Source of the DNA: SG8-30 sp963695155
GTDB taxonomy: Bacteria; Pseudomonadota; Gammaproteobacteria; Steroidobacterales; Steroidobacteraceae
Assembly (NCBI GenBank): GCA_963695155.1
Contig: CAVOGD010000006.1
Span: 62,001 to 126,000, forward strand
Direction: 5' to 3'
Length of the DNA: 64,000 bases
The notes under the pieces were generated by a model. It was given only the letters and a program-made list of their open reading frames with translations. It made no database searches and was not told where the DNA came from. This document shows, piece after piece, positions 26,752-38,742 of the stretch; position 1 is the first letter of the stretch; the number at the start of each line of letters is the position of its first letter. Made by a program: the position numbers and the translations under genes.

Positions 26752-28263
26752 ATGACCCCCACCCTCCGCAGCACGCTGATCGTCGCCCTGCTGGTGGCCG
26801 TCCAGCCGGCCGTCGCGCAGGACGCGCGCCGCGAGCTGCCGGACATCGGCAACCCCGCCAGCACCACGCTGTCCCTGTCCGACGAACACAAGATCGGCCG
26901 CATGATCCTGCGCGGGCTGCGCGACGCCGGCAAGGTCGTGGACGACCCCGAGATCAACGAATACGTGCAGACGGTGGGCGAGCGCATCGCCAGTTATGCC
27001 CACGAGGGCGGCCATCGCTTCACCTTCTTCGTGGTCCGCGACGCCGGCATCAACGCCTTCGCCCTGCCGGGCGGCTACATCGGCGTCAACGCCGGCCTGG
27101 TCACCGCCACGGACAACGAGAGCGAACTGGCCGGGGTGCTGGCCCACGAGATCGCCCACGTCACGCAGCGCCACATCGCGCGCTCGATCCAGAATGCCGG
27201 CCGTACCAACATGGCCTCGGCCGCGGCAGTGCTGGCCACGATCCTGATCGGCGTCACGACCGGCATGCCCAGCGACATGCTGCTGGGGACGATCACGGCC
27301 GCCCAGGGCCTGGCGGCCCAGCAGCAGATCAGCTTCACGCGGGCCAACGAGGCCGAGGCCGACCGGGTGGGCATCGGCTTCCTCGCGGACGCGGGATACG
27401 ACCCGGGCGGCATGCCGGCGTTCTTCTGGACACTGCAGCAGCGCTACGGCGCCGGCACGACGATCCCCGACCTGCTGCGCACGCACCCGGTGACGACGGA
27501 ACGCATCGCCGAGACCCGCGACCGCGCGGCACGCTACGAGCGCAAGCCGCCGAGCGACAGCGTGGGCTACGGCCTGATCCGCGAGCGCCTGCGCGTGCAG
27601 ACGCTGCCGCCGGAGACGGACTTCGCGGCGCTTTACGGCGACGCGGCCAGCGCCGACCTGCCGCCGGACGACACCCGGCTCTACGGGCGGGCCGTCGCGC
27701 TCCTGGCCAGCGGCCAGCCGGAGCAGACCGCGGAGGCGGTCGGGCTGCTCGCCGACCTGGCGGAGCGGCACCCGGACGTGACCCAGTACCACACGGGGCT
27801 CGGCCATGCGCAGCTCGCGGCCGGCGACATCGCCGGCTCGCGGCGCACGCTGGAGCGCGCGCGGCGGCTGTTCCCGAGGAACGTGCCGGTCACCCTGCGC
27901 TACGCCGAGACGCTGGTGCGCGCCGACGAGGCCGGCCTCGCCCACCGGGTGCTGCTGGACCTGTTCAACAACGTGCCGCCGACCCCGGACCAGGCCCGCT
28001 ACATCGCGCTGGTGGCCAATACGGCCGGCGACACCGCCGACGCCTACTACTACATGTCGGAGTACCACGTCCTGGGCGGCGAGCTGCAGCTGGCCATAGA
28101 CCAGTTGCGCATGGCGCTGTCGGTGCCGAAGCTCAACGACGTGCAGCGGCAGCGCTTCGAGGCCCGCATCAAGGAGCTCGAGGAGTACCTGCCGAAGGGC
28201 CGCAAGGCCCGCGAAACGGCCGAGCCGTCGCCACCGCGCGATCCCGTGGACGGCACGCGCTAG
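26752..28263 (+). CDS. bepA: Periplasmic M48 metalloprotease with TPR domain (BepA-like)
   Basis: Outer-membrane protein quality-control protease/chaperone. Cleavable signal peptide (residues 1-22), zinc motif LAHEIAHVTQRH (about 136), a downstream ANEAEADRVG Glu ligand, then C-terminal TPR helices from about 310. E. coli BepA degrades stalled LptD and BamA; position near the bam-linked gene and the mla genes suits the same role. Length 503 is normal. Confidence 0.93.
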   Translation: MTPTLRSTLIVALLVAVQPAVAQDARRELPDIGNPASTTLSLSDEHKIGRMILRGLRDAGKVVDDPEINEYVQTVGERIASYAHEGGHRFTFFVVRDAGINAFALPGGYIGVNAGLVTATDNESELAGVLAHEIAHVTQRHIARSIQNAGRTNMASAAAVLATILIGVTTGMPSDMLLGTITAAQGLAAQQQISFTRANEAEADRVGIGFLADAGYDPGGMPAFFWTLQQRYGAGTTIPDLLRTHPVTTERIAETRDRAARYERKPPSDSVGYGLIRERLRVQTLPPETDFAALYGDAASADLPPDDTRLYGRAVALLASGQPEQTAEAVGLLADLAERHPDVTQYHTGLGHAQLAAGDIAGSRRTLERARRLFPRNVPVTLRYAETLVRADEAGLAHRVLLDLFNNVPPTPDQARYIALVANTAGDTADAYYYMSEYHVLGGELQLAIDQLRMALSVPKLNDVQRQRFEARIKELEEYLPKGRKARETAEPSPPRDPVDGTR

Positions 28264-28298
28264 AATTGCGCGCCTTGCCATCCGGGAGCCCGACCGCC

Positions 28299-29060
28299 AT
28301 GCCGACACGCCTGCCCCTGTTCCGCGGCAGCCTGGCCGCCGCCTGCCTGCTGCTGGGCGGCTGCGCCACGACCCTGTCGGCGCCATCCGCCGACGACCCC
28401 TGGGAACGGGTCAACCGGTCCACCTACGCATTCAACGACGCGATCGACCGCGCGGTTCTGAAGCCCGTGGCGAAAGGCTACCGGCGCGTCGTGCCGCGTG
28501 TCGCGCGCACCGGCGTCAGCAACTTCCTCAGCAACCTGGCCTATCCCACGACGCTGGCCAACAACCTGCTGCAGCTGAAGCTCAAGGACGCGCTGTCGGA
28601 TACCGCGCGCCTCCTGCTCAACTCGACGCTGGGCCTGGGCGGGCTGTTCGATCCCGCGACGGATGCCGGCCTGGCGCGCAACGACGAGGACTTCGGGCAG
28701 ACCCTCGGGCGCTGGGGCGTGCCCTCCGGGCCGTACCTGGTGATTCCCCTGCTGGGACCCTCCACGCTGCGGGATACGCCTGCGCACTATCCCGACTACC
28801 TGACCAATGCACGCCATTACCTGGATGACGACACGGCCGAACTGGCGCTCGGCGCCCTGGCGGTCGTGGACCTGCGCGCCAGGCTCATCCCGGTCGAGGA
28901 GACGTTCGACGGTGCCTTCGACCGCTACGCCCTGATGCGCAACGCCTACCTGCAGAGGCGCGAATACCTGGTGCGGGACGGCGACGTCCCCGCCGAAGCG
29001 CTGGACGAGGAACTCTGGCTGGAGGAAACGGCGCCGGACGACCCGCCGTCCGGGACCTGA
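28299..29060 (+). CDS. mlaA: Outer-membrane phospholipid-removing lipoprotein MlaA (VacJ)
   Basis: Removes misplaced phospholipid from the outer leaflet and passes it to MlaC. Lipobox LLGGC after a short signal; DPWERVNRSTYAFND opens the MlaA domain, which continues with NFLSNLAYPTTLANNLLQ and DFGQTLGRWGVPSGPYLVIPLLGPS. GGGAG precedes ATG 28299. Ends 15 bases from the convergent mlaB, so all Mla parts are encoded here but in two transcripts. Confidence 0.96.
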   Translation: MPTRLPLFRGSLAAACLLLGGCATTLSAPSADDPWERVNRSTYAFNDAIDRAVLKPVAKGYRRVVPRVARTGVSNFLSNLAYPTTLANNLLQLKLKDALSDTARLLLNSTLGLGGLFDPATDAGLARNDEDFGQTLGRWGVPSGPYLVIPLLGPSTLRDTPAHYPDYLTNARHYLDDDTAELALGALAVVDLRARLIPVEETFDGAFDRYALMRNAYLQRREYLVRDGDVPAEALDEELWLEETAPDDPPSGT

Positions 29061-29075
29061 ACGACCGCCGGCCGC

Positions 29076-29396
29076 TCAGCCGGCCTGCGGCAGCAGGTCC
29101 GCGACGCCGCCGATGCGCGCCATGCGGGCCAGGCGGGGCGGCATGGAGCCGAAGACGATCTTGCGGTCCTGCAGGCGCGCCTGGCGCGTCCACTCGATCA
29201 GCACCGCCAGGCCCGCGCTGTCCGCGTCGCTGACCTGCGCCAGGTCCACTTCGACGCTCGCCCGTCCCGCAAACGCGGCCACGCCCAGCGCCAGCAGGCC
29301 CGCGGCGGTGTCGAGCCGCATCGCGCCCGACACGCGGAACCGGCCCTCGCCGTCCGGCTGCAGGAGCGCCGGCGGCGCCTTCGGCCTAGTTCGCAC
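29076..29396 (-). CDS. mlaB: STAS-domain protein MlaB
   Basis: Small cytoplasmic STAS protein that steadies the MlaFE transporter. A 106-residue form starting at GTG 29396, inside the last codons of mlaC (11-base overlap). The STAS core reads VDLAQVSDADSAGLAVLIEW. It is more divergent than the other Mla genes, but position makes the call firm. Confidence 0.82.
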   Translation of the reverse strand: MRTRPKAPPALLQPDGEGRFRVSGAMRLDTAAGLLALGVAAFAGRASVEVDLAQVSDADSAGLAVLIEWTRQARLQDRKIVFGSMPPRLARMARIGGVADLLPQAG

Positions 29397-30039
29397 CGCC
29401 ACCCGCCTTGCCCGCCGCAGTCGCATCGGCCTCGAGCCGCGCGATGACGGGCTCGATGCCGCTGCGCTCGATCTCCGCGCCGAAGTCGTCACGGAAGCTC
29501 TTGACGTAGGAGATGCCCTCGATGGTCACGTCCCAGGCCTTCCAGCCCTGCGGCGTGGCACGCATCGAGTAGTTGACGGGCACGCGCGTGCCGTCGCTGG
29601 TGCGCACCTCGGTGCGCACCGTCGCCTGCCCGGACGCGAGGTCGCCGCGAAACGGCAGGATGGTCATCTTGTCGGCCGTGAACTCGGCCAGCGCCGCACC
29701 GTACTTGGCCAGCATCGACCGGTAGAAGGCGTCGACGAACCGCTGGCGCTGCGCCGGCGTGGCCGTGCGCCAGTGCTTGCCCAGCACCAGGCGGGCCGAG
29801 TACTCGGTGTCGAAGTTCGGCAGCAGGACGCGGTCCACGAGGGCGTTCATCCTGCCGCGGTCGTTGCGGTAGCCGTCGCGGTCGGCCTCCAGCGCATCCA
29901 GCATGCGCTGCGAGGTTTCCTGCATCAGTGCCTGGGGCGCCGGGCCCGGCGGTGCGGCGGGCGCCGGCTTCTGCGCGGCCTGCGCCGCCAGCGGCAGCGC
30001 CAGCCACAGCAGGCCGGCGAGAGCGAGGTGTCGGGTCAT
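29386..30039 (-). CDS. mlaC: Periplasmic phospholipid-binding protein MlaC
   Basis: Shuttles phospholipid between MlaA and MlaD. Signal peptide ending about AAQA (residue 21), then the Ttg2D/MlaC fold with YGAALAEFTADKM and WKAWDVTIEGISYVKSFR, where the lipid pocket forms. Overlaps the mlaD stop by ATGA. Confidence 0.95.
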   Translation of the reverse strand: MTRHLALAGLLWLALPLAAQAAQKPAPAAPPGPAPQALMQETSQRMLDALEADRDGYRNDRGRMNALVDRVLLPNFDTEYSARLVLGKHWRTATPAQRQRFVDAFYRSMLAKYGAALAEFTADKMTILPFRGDLASGQATVRTEVRTSDGTRVPVNYSMRATPQGWKAWDVTIEGISYVKSFRDDFGAEIERSGIEPVIARLEADATAAGKAGGGAN

Positions 30040-30533
30040 GGTTCGGCGTCCCCCTGGTTGGCGCCGCCGGCCTCCTCGGACGCCTTCGAGAACAGGAACT
30101 TGCTGATCAGGTTCTCGAGCACGATGGCCGACTGCGTGAAGTGGATTCGATCGCCGTCGGCGAGGAAAGTTTCCGAGCCGCCCGGCCCGATGCCCACGTA
30201 CTGGCCGCCCAGCAGCCCGGCCGTGTAGATGCTGGCGTCGCTGTCTTCCGGGATGCGGTCGTAGGCGCTGTCGATGCGCAGCACGACGCGCGCCCGGTAC
30301 TCGTCGAAGTCGTAGCTGATCGTCTCGACGCGCCCGATGGTCACGCCCGACATCGAGACCGGCGCGCCGGGCTTGAGGCCGCCGACCTGCTCGAAGCTGG
30401 CGGCCAGCCGGTAGCCCCGGTCGCCGAGTCCGATCTCGCGGTTGGTGATCTGGGTCACCAGGAAGAACAGCGCTGCGAAGCCCAGCAGCACGAACAACCC
30501 GGTCCCCAGTTCTATCGCTCGCGTCGGGCGCAT
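30036..30533 (-). CDS. mlaD: MCE-domain phospholipid transport protein MlaD
   Basis: 165 residues: one N-terminal helix (ELGTGLFVLLGFAALFFLV), then one MCE domain (VGGLKPGAPVSMSGVTIGRV, YTAGLLGGQYVGI). Forms the hexameric ring on MlaE. The C-terminus is short and Gly/Ala-rich. 52 bases separate it from mlaE. Confidence 0.96.
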   Translation of the reverse strand: MRPTRAIELGTGLFVLLGFAALFFLVTQITNREIGLGDRGYRLAASFEQVGGLKPGAPVSMSGVTIGRVETISYDFDEYRARVVLRIDSAYDRIPEDSDASIYTAGLLGGQYVGIGPGGSETFLADGDRIHFTQSAIVLENLISKFLFSKASEEAGGANQGDAEP

Positions 30534-30585
30534 GGCCTACTCCTCGATGGCGTCGCACGGGCCGCCCGGCCCGGCGCGCGCTGGT

Positions 30586-31356
30586 TCACAACATCACCGC
30601 GGTCAGCATGTAGTCGAGCAGCAGCACGACCACGGATGAAATCACCACCGTGCGGGTGGTGGCACGGCCCACGCCCTCCGCGGTCGGCAGCGAATGGTAG
30701 CCCTCGTACACGGCGATCGCGCTGCACGCGACGCCGAACACGCAACTCTTGATCACGCCTTCCATGACGTCCCAGTGCTCGACCGCGCCGCGCATCTGCG
30801 ACCAGAACTGCCCCGAGTCCACGCCCATCAGCTGCACGCCCACCAGCTGCGCGCCGAAGATGCCGATCATGCTGAAGACGGCCGCCAGCAGCGGCATCGC
30901 CAGCACGCCGCCCAGGAAGCGCGGCATCACCACGCGGCGCACCGGGTCCACCGCCATCATCTCCATGGCGGCGAGCTGGTCGGTGGCGCGCATCAGGCCG
31001 AGTTCCGAGGCCAGCGCCGTGCCGGCACGCCCTGCGAACAGCAGCGCCGTCACCACCGGGCCCAGTTCCTTGACCAGCCCCAGCGCCGCCGCGGTGCCGA
31101 GCGACTCCTCCGAGCCGAAGCGCTCCAGCAGGTCGAAGCCCTGCAGTCCCAGCACCATGCCGACGAACAGCCCGCTCAGCATGATGATGACCAGCGACAG
31201 GGCGCCGGTGTTGTGGACCTGCTCGACCACCAGCCGGAAGCGCAGCAGCGCGCGCGGCGTCTCGGCGACCAGGCGCGCCGTGAAGCGCGCGTAGCGGCCG
31301 AGCGTCTGCAGCGACTCGGTGAAGCGCTCCCACAGTTCCTGCCCGATGCGGGTCAC
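30586..31356 (-). CDS. mlaE: Phospholipid ABC transporter permease MlaE
   Basis: 256-residue permease with the GLVKELGPVVTALLFAGR coupling segment and about five membrane helices. The start is GTG, overlapping the mlaF stop (GTGA). Confidence 0.96.
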   Translation of the reverse strand: MTRIGQELWERFTESLQTLGRYARFTARLVAETPRALLRFRLVVEQVHNTGALSLVIIMLSGLFVGMVLGLQGFDLLERFGSEESLGTAAALGLVKELGPVVTALLFAGRAGTALASELGLMRATDQLAAMEMMAVDPVRRVVMPRFLGGVLAMPLLAAVFSMIGIFGAQLVGVQLMGVDSGQFWSQMRGAVEHWDVMEGVIKSCVFGVACSAIAVYEGYHSLPTAEGVGRATTRTVVISSVVVLLLDYMLTAVML

Positions 31357-32189
31357 GGCGGCTGCTCGCCGAACAGCTGGCCGGCGTAGTCCGGCGCCGG
31401 GTAGTGGAAGGCGACCGGACCGTCAGGCAGCCCCAGCATGAACTGCCTGATCTCCGCGGCCTCGCTCTGCGCCAGCTCGGCGGGCGGCCCGGCGGCCGCG
31501 ACACGCCCGCCGGACAGCAGGTAGGCCGAGTCCGCCACCGCGGCGATCTCGCGTACGTCGTGCGAGACCACGATGCTGGTGATGCCCAGCGCATCGTTCA
31601 GCTCGCGGATCAGCCGCAGCACCACGCCCAGCGAGATCGGGTCCAGGCCCACGAAGGGCTCGTCGTAGATGAGGATGTCCGGGTCCATGACGATCGCGCG
31701 GGCCAGCGCCACGCGGCGCGCCATGCCGCCGGACAGCTCGGCGGGCATCAACCGCGCCGCGCCGCGCAGGCCGACGGCCTGCAGCTTGGTGAGCACGATG
31801 TGGCCGATGAGGCGCTCCGGCAGGCGCGTGTGCTCCCGGAGCGGGAACGCCACGTTCTCGTACACGTCCAGGTCGGTCAGCAGCGCGCCGTTCTGGAACA
31901 GCATGCCGATGCGGCGGCGCAGCGCGTACAGGCCACGCCGGTCGAGCGCCGGCACGTCGGCGCCGTCCACGACGACCTGGCCGCGGTCCGGCAAGAGCTG
32001 GCCCGTGATCAGCCGCAGCAGCGTGGTCTTGCCGGTGCCGCTCGGCCCCATCACGGCGGTGACCGCGCCGCGCCGCATGTCGACGTCGAGTCCCTCGAAG
32101 ATCGGGCGGCCGCCCACCGCATAGTGCACGTCGCGGATCCTGACGCTGCAGGAATCGTCCTCAGCGCGGGGCTGCAAGGGGGCGTCCAT
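31353..32189 (-). CDS. mlaF: Phospholipid ABC transporter ATPase MlaF
   Basis: ATPase of the retrograde phospholipid transporter. Walker A GPSGTGKTT, Q-loop in MLFQNGALLTDLDV, signature LSGGMARR, Walker B LIYDEPFVGLDP, switch His in VVSHD. First gene of mlaFEDCB. Its start is 25 bases after the aldolase stop on the same strand, so some transcription may read through. Confidence 0.96.
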   Translation of the reverse strand: MDAPLQPRAEDDSCSVRIRDVHYAVGGRPIFEGLDVDMRRGAVTAVMGPSGTGKTTLLRLITGQLLPDRGQVVVDGADVPALDRRGLYALRRRIGMLFQNGALLTDLDVYENVAFPLREHTRLPERLIGHIVLTKLQAVGLRGAARLMPAELSGGMARRVALARAIVMDPDILIYDEPFVGLDPISLGVVLRLIRELNDALGITSIVVSHDVREIAAVADSAYLLSGGRVAAAGPPAELAQSEAAEIRQFMLGLPDGPVAFHYPAPDYAGQLFGEQPP

Positions 32190-32213
32190 GTCCTGGCGGT
32201 GGCGGCTCCGGCC

Positions 32214-33236
32214 TCAGGCCGCTGCCTTCTCCATGGCGGGTTCGTAGCCGCCGGTGCGCGCCAGGCCGTTCAGCCGCGCGCGCTTCAGGAAGGCGCGCTG
32301 GCCCACCGCGACGTTGGCGGGCTTGCCGCCCCAGGCGTCCAGCGTGCTGGCCTGCAGCGCGCGGCCGTAGCTGAACGACAGCTGCCACGGCGACGCGCCC
32401 AGCCCGTTCATCAGGCTCAGGTGGGCGGTCGCCTCCGCCTCGCTCTGCCCGCCGGACAGGAACGCGATGCCGGGTACGGCGGCGGGCACGTGCTGCCGCA
32501 GGCAGCGCACGGTCGCTTCCGCCACCTGCTGCGCGCCGGCCTGCGTCGCGCACTTCTTGCCGGCAATGACCATGTTCGGCTTGAGCACCATGCCCTCCAG
32601 GTGCACGCGATGCGCGAACAGCGCGTCGAACACCGACTGCAGCGTGGCCGCCGTCACGACCTCGCAGCGCTCGATCGTGTGGGCGCCGTCCATCAGGACT
32701 TCCGGCTCCACGATCGGCACGATGTCCGCTTCCTGGCACAGCGCCGCGTAGCGGGCCAGCGCATGGGCATTGGCGTCGATGGCGAACTGGCTGGGGATGC
32801 CGTCGCCGATGTCGATCACGGCGCGCCACTTGGCGAACCTGGCGCCGAGCTTGTAGTACTCCGCGAGGCGCTCGCGCAGGCCGTCGAGTCCTTCCGTGAC
32901 GGTTTCGCCCGGGAACCCGGCCAGCGGCTTGGCGCCCATGTCCACCTTGATGCCCGGGACGATGCCGCGACCCGTCAGGAGCGCCGGGAACGGCGTGCCG
33001 TCGGCCGCCTTCTGGCGCAGCGTCTCGTCATAGAGGATGACCCCGGAAATGAACTCCTCGGCTCCCTTGGCCGTGAACAGCAGCTCGCGGTAGGCGCGGC
33101 GGTTCTCTTCGGTGGACTCGAGCTTGATCTTGTCGAACCGCTTCTTGATGGTGCCGGTCGACTCGTCGGCGGCCAGGATCCCCTTGCCGGGGGCCACCAT
33201 GGCGCGGGCGATGGTCTCGAGTTCGTGCTTCTTCAT
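32214..33236 (-). CDS. Class I fructose-bisphosphate aldolase
   Basis: 340-residue Schiff-base aldolase of the eukaryote-like type: GKGILAADESTGTIKKRF, KWRAVIDIG, PIVEPEVLMDG and the active lysine in EGMVLKPNMV, with FLSGGQSE near the end. It acts in both glycolysis and gluconeogenesis. GGAGGA lies seven bases before ATG 33236. Complements ppsA in gluconeogenic growth on amino acids, which is inference. Confidence 0.95.
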   Translation of the reverse strand: MKKHELETIARAMVAPGKGILAADESTGTIKKRFDKIKLESTEENRRAYRELLFTAKGAEEFISGVILYDETLRQKAADGTPFPALLTGRGIVPGIKVDMGAKPLAGFPGETVTEGLDGLRERLAEYYKLGARFAKWRAVIDIGDGIPSQFAIDANAHALARYAALCQEADIVPIVEPEVLMDGAHTIERCEVVTAATLQSVFDALFAHRVHLEGMVLKPNMVIAGKKCATQAGAQQVAEATVRCLRQHVPAAVPGIAFLSGGQSEAEATAHLSLMNGLGASPWQLSFSYGRALQASTLDAWGGKPANVAVGQRAFLKRARLNGLARTGGYEPAMEKAAA

Positions 33237-33372
33237 CGGGTCGTTCCTCCAGGACGTTGGTGCCGGCCGCCGGGCATCGGGGCGCGCAGCCCCGCCCGGC
33301 CGGCGGGCGCTCTTGCAGCCGATCATTCTAGCAAACAGGGCCGCCCCGACCCTGCCCCCTACCCATTCACAG

Positions 33373-33401
33373 CTAATAGTACTAAAATCGTCCTGTATAG
33401 A
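33373..33401 (+). promoter_or_regulatory. Promoter/operator region of the suf operon
   Basis: TATAGA (33396-33401) with weak CTAATA 17 bases upstream. The AT-rich block ATAGTACTA...GTCCTGTAT (33376-33398), in an otherwise GC-rich stretch, resembles an imperfect IscR-type site (ends ATA...TAT, half-site GTC..GTAT). A self-regulating Rrf2 protein is encoded just after, so an operator here is expected. Confidence 0.45.
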
Positions 33402-33424
33402 TCAGACGCTTCCGGGAAAGGCCG

Positions 33425-33901
33425 ATGTTGAGGATCAGCAAGCTCACCGACTACGCGACGGTCATCCTCGCGGCCCTGGCCGAGAATCCGGCCGGCCTGC
33501 TCAGCGCGGCGGGACTCGCTGAACGCACCGGCCTGGGTGCGGCGACCGTCAGCAAGCTGCTCAAGGAACTGCAGCGCGCCGGCCTGGTGAACTCCGTGCG
33601 CGGCGCGCACGGCGGCTACCAGCTGGCCCGCCCGGCCGCCGAGATCAGCGCGGCCCACATCATCGACGCGGTCGAGGGGCCGGTGGCGCTGACCGAGTGC
33701 GCGACCGCGCACAGCCAGTGCGGCATCGAGCAGAACTGCCAGGTCGGCCACAGCTGGCAGCGCATCAGCCTCGCCATCCGCCGCTCGCTCCAGGACGTGC
33801 GCCTGACCTCGCTGATCGCCCATGACGCCGCCGTGAAGGCCCCGGACCTCGGCTCCGCGCTCGGGCGCGCCCGCGGCTGGCAGCCGCTGACGCGGGCCTG
33901 A
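33425..33901 (+). CDS. SUF Fe-S assembly regulator, Rrf2 family
   Basis: 158-residue winged-helix regulator starting MLRISKLTDYATVIL, with the recognition helix in LGAATVSKLLKELQ and three cysteines (ECATAHSQCGIEQNC) that would hold a [2Fe-2S] cluster. It belongs to the branch that heads suf operons in proteobacteria and senses cluster supply. The C-terminal tail after residue 135 is variable. Confidence 0.92.
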   Translation: MLRISKLTDYATVILAALAENPAGLLSAAGLAERTGLGAATVSKLLKELQRAGLVNSVRGAHGGYQLARPAAEISAAHIIDAVEGPVALTECATAHSQCGIEQNCQVGHSWQRISLAIRRSLQDVRLTSLIAHDAAVKAPDLGSALGRARGWQPLTRA

Positions 33902-33922
33902 GGCGCCACCGGAGGCAACGAC

Positions 33923-35373
<1,451 letters not shown>

Positions 35374-35393
35374 CACGACTCGGAGTACAGGAC

Positions 35394-36166
<773 letters not shown>

Positions 36167-36170
<4 letters not shown>

Positions 36171-37498
36171 GCTCTCCCGCGCAAGCCACTGCGCTGCAGC
36201 GTATCGAGCAGGCGCACGCCACGGCGCAGCCGCGACTGGGCGGCGGCCCGGCCTGGCAGGCGCGCCGCAGCGCAGCGCTGGCGCAACTGCTGGCGCGCGG
36301 CCTTCCGGATCGCCGCGACGAGAACTGGCGCTACCTGGATTTCACCGACCTGCAGCAGCGCGATTTCTCGGCGCCCGCCCCTGCCACGATTTCGGGCGCA
36401 GCGCTCGCACCGTTGCTGCTCGACCTGCCGGGCGCCCATCGGGTCGTGCTGGTCAACGGCCGCTGCGTGCCCGGCCTGTCGAGCCCCGGTGCACCGGCCG
36501 GACTCCACATCGAGAGCCTGGCTGACGCGCTGGCGCGCGATCCGCAGGCGACCGCCGGCCTGATGCGCGTGCCGGGCGACCAGCCGGACGAGCGATTCGC
36601 CTTGCTGGCGGAGGCATTTGCCGGCGATGGCGTGGTGGTGCGCGCCGAGGCGACGGAGGGCGCCGAACCGCTGGTCTACCTGGTGCACGTGTCGGCCGGC
36701 CCGGCCGCCGCGACCTCGCACTCACGCATGCTGCTGGCCGCCGGACCCAACAGCCGGCTCAGGGTCGTCGAGCACTTTCTCAGCGCCGACGATGCGCCGG
36801 TGCTGGCCAACCTCGCCAGCGACATCCGTGTCGGTGACGGCGCCGCGCTCGAGCACGTGCGCCTGCACCAGGGCAGCCAGGCCGCCGCGCACATCGAGAC
36901 CCTCGACATCGCCCAGCAGGCCGACAGCCGCTACCGGCAGCAGCTGTTCATCCTCGGCGGCGGGCTCGTGCGCAGCGGGCTGCATGCACGCCTCGAGGGT
37001 GCGGGCGCCGATCACGAGGCCAGCGGGCTGTTCATGGTGGACGGCACGCGCCAGGCGGATATCTTCACGCTCATCGAGCACGTCGCGCCGCACACCAGGT
37101 CCGAGGAGTCGTTCCGCGGCGTGGCGGTGGACCGTGGCCGCGGCGCCTTCAACGGCCGCATCGTGGTGCACGAGGGCGCCCAGAAGGCGGACTCGCGGCA
37201 GTCGAGCCGCAACCTGATCCTGTCGCCGCTGGCCGAGATCAACGTGCGGCCGCAGCTCGAGATCCTGGCGGATGACGTCAAGTGCAGTCACGGCGCCACC
37301 GTCGGCCAGCTGGATCCGAACCAGCTCTTCTACCTGCTGTCGCGCGGCCTGGACCCGGACACCGCACGCGGCCTGCTGACCTTCGCCTTCTGCGAGGACG
37401 TGGTGGCGCGCATCGCGCTGCCCGCACTGCGCGGGCACGTCGAACAACTGGTGGTCGGCCGCCTGCCGGACCGCAGCATCATCCGGGAGTTCCTGTGA
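36167..37498 (+). CDS. sufD: Fe-S assembly protein SufD
   Basis: 443-residue scaffold partner of SufB with an Ala-rich N-terminal helical region, the long beta-helix, and the conserved C-terminal part (DVKCSHGATVGQLDPNQLFYLLSRG) holding Cys and His at the SufB interface. Translationally coupled on both sides. Confidence 0.96.
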
Positions 37499-38742
37499 TG
37501 GTGGCCCGCCCCGATTCACTGGGCCCGCTGGACGTGGCGCGCCTGCGCCAGGACTTCCCTATCCTGTCGCGGCGCATCCGCGGGCGGCCGCTCGTCTACC
37601 TGGACAATGCCGCTTCCTCGCAGCGGCCCCGCGCCGTCATCGACGCCGAGGTGCGCTACTACGAGGAGCATCATTCCAACGTGCACCGCGGCGTGCACAC
37701 GCTGTCGCAGGAAGCCACCGACCTGTTCGAGGCCGGGCGCGAGACCGCGCGGGCGTTCATCAATGCCGCCTCCACGCGCGAGATCGTCTTCGTGCGGGGC
37801 ACGACCGAGGCGATCAACCTGGTCGCGCAGGCCTGGGGCCGGCCGCGACTCGGTGCAGGCGACGAGGTGGTGATCACCTGGCTGGAGCACCACGCCAACA
37901 TCGTGCCCTGGCAGCAGGTCTGTGAGCAGACCGGCGCGCAGCTCAAGGTCGTGCCGATGGACCGCCGCGGCGTGGTGGACTTCGACGCCTACCTGGCCAT
38001 GCTCGGGCCGAAGACGCGCATGGTCGCGCTGGCGCACGTCTCCAACGCGCTGGGCACCGTGCTGCCGGTGCGCGAGTTCGTCAGCGCCGCGCGTGAGCGC
38101 GGCATCGCGACGCTGGTGGACGGTGCGCAGGCCGTGCCCCACCAGCCGGTGGACGTGCAGGCGCTGGGCTGCGATTTCTACGCCTACTCGGCGCACAAGG
38201 TGTACGGACCCACCGGCGTGGGCGTGCTGTACGGGCGCGAGGCGCTGCTGGAATCCATGCCGCCGTGGCAGGGCGGCGGCGACATGATCCTCACGGTGAC
38301 CTTCGAGCGCACCACCTATAACGCGCTGCCCTGGAAGTTCGAGGCGGGCACGCCCAACGTGGCGGGCGTCGTCGCCCTCGGCGCCGCCATCGACTACGTG
38401 CAGGCCATCGGCCTGCGGCGCATTGCCGAGCACGAGCAGGCCCTGCTCGGTTACGCCACCGCGCAACTGTCGAAGGTGCCCGGGCTGACATTCATCGGCA
38501 CGGCGCCGCACAGGGCCGGCGTGGTGTCCTTCGTGATCGAGGGCGTGCACGCGCACGACCTCGGCACCATCCTCGACGTCGAGGGGGTCGCGATTCGCAC
38601 CGGGCACCACTGCGCCATGCCGGTCATGGACTTCTTCGGCGTGCCGGCCACCGCGCGCGCCTCGTTCGCGCTGTACAACACGCCGGCCGAGATCGACGCG
38701 CTGGTCAACGGGCTGCACCGCGCGCGGGAGATGCTCGGATGA
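37498..38742 (+). CDS. sufS: Cysteine desulfurase SufS
   Basis: PLP enzyme that frees sulfur from cysteine. YLDNAASSQRP near the N-terminus, PLP lysine in YSAHKVYGPTG, active-site cysteine loop RTGHHCAMPVM. 414 residues. TGATG overlap with sufD. Confidence 0.96.
   Translation: MVARPDSLGPLDVARLRQDFPILSRRIRGRPLVYLDNAASSQRPRAVIDAEVRYYEEHHSNVHRGVHTLSQEATDLFEAGRETARAFINAASTREIVFVRGTTEAINLVAQAWGRPRLGAGDEVVITWLEHHANIVPWQQVCEQTGAQLKVVPMDRRGVVDFDAYLAMLGPKTRMVALAHVSNALGTVLPVREFVSAARERGIATLVDGAQAVPHQPVDVQALGCDFYAYSAHKVYGPTGVGVLYGREALLESMPPWQGGGDMILTVTFERTTYNALPWKFEAGTPNVAGVVALGAAIDYVQAIGLRRIAEHEQALLGYATAQLSKVPGLTFIGTAPHRAGVVSFVIEGVHAHDLGTILDVEGVAIRTGHHCAMPVMDFFGVPATARASFALYNTPAEIDALVNGLHRAREMLG

Noticed and set aside
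25126..28386. 1086-codon frame antisense to the phoH-like gene and bepA
   Set aside because: Shadow of GC-rich coding sequence; Arg/Gly/Val/His-rich composition with no domain.
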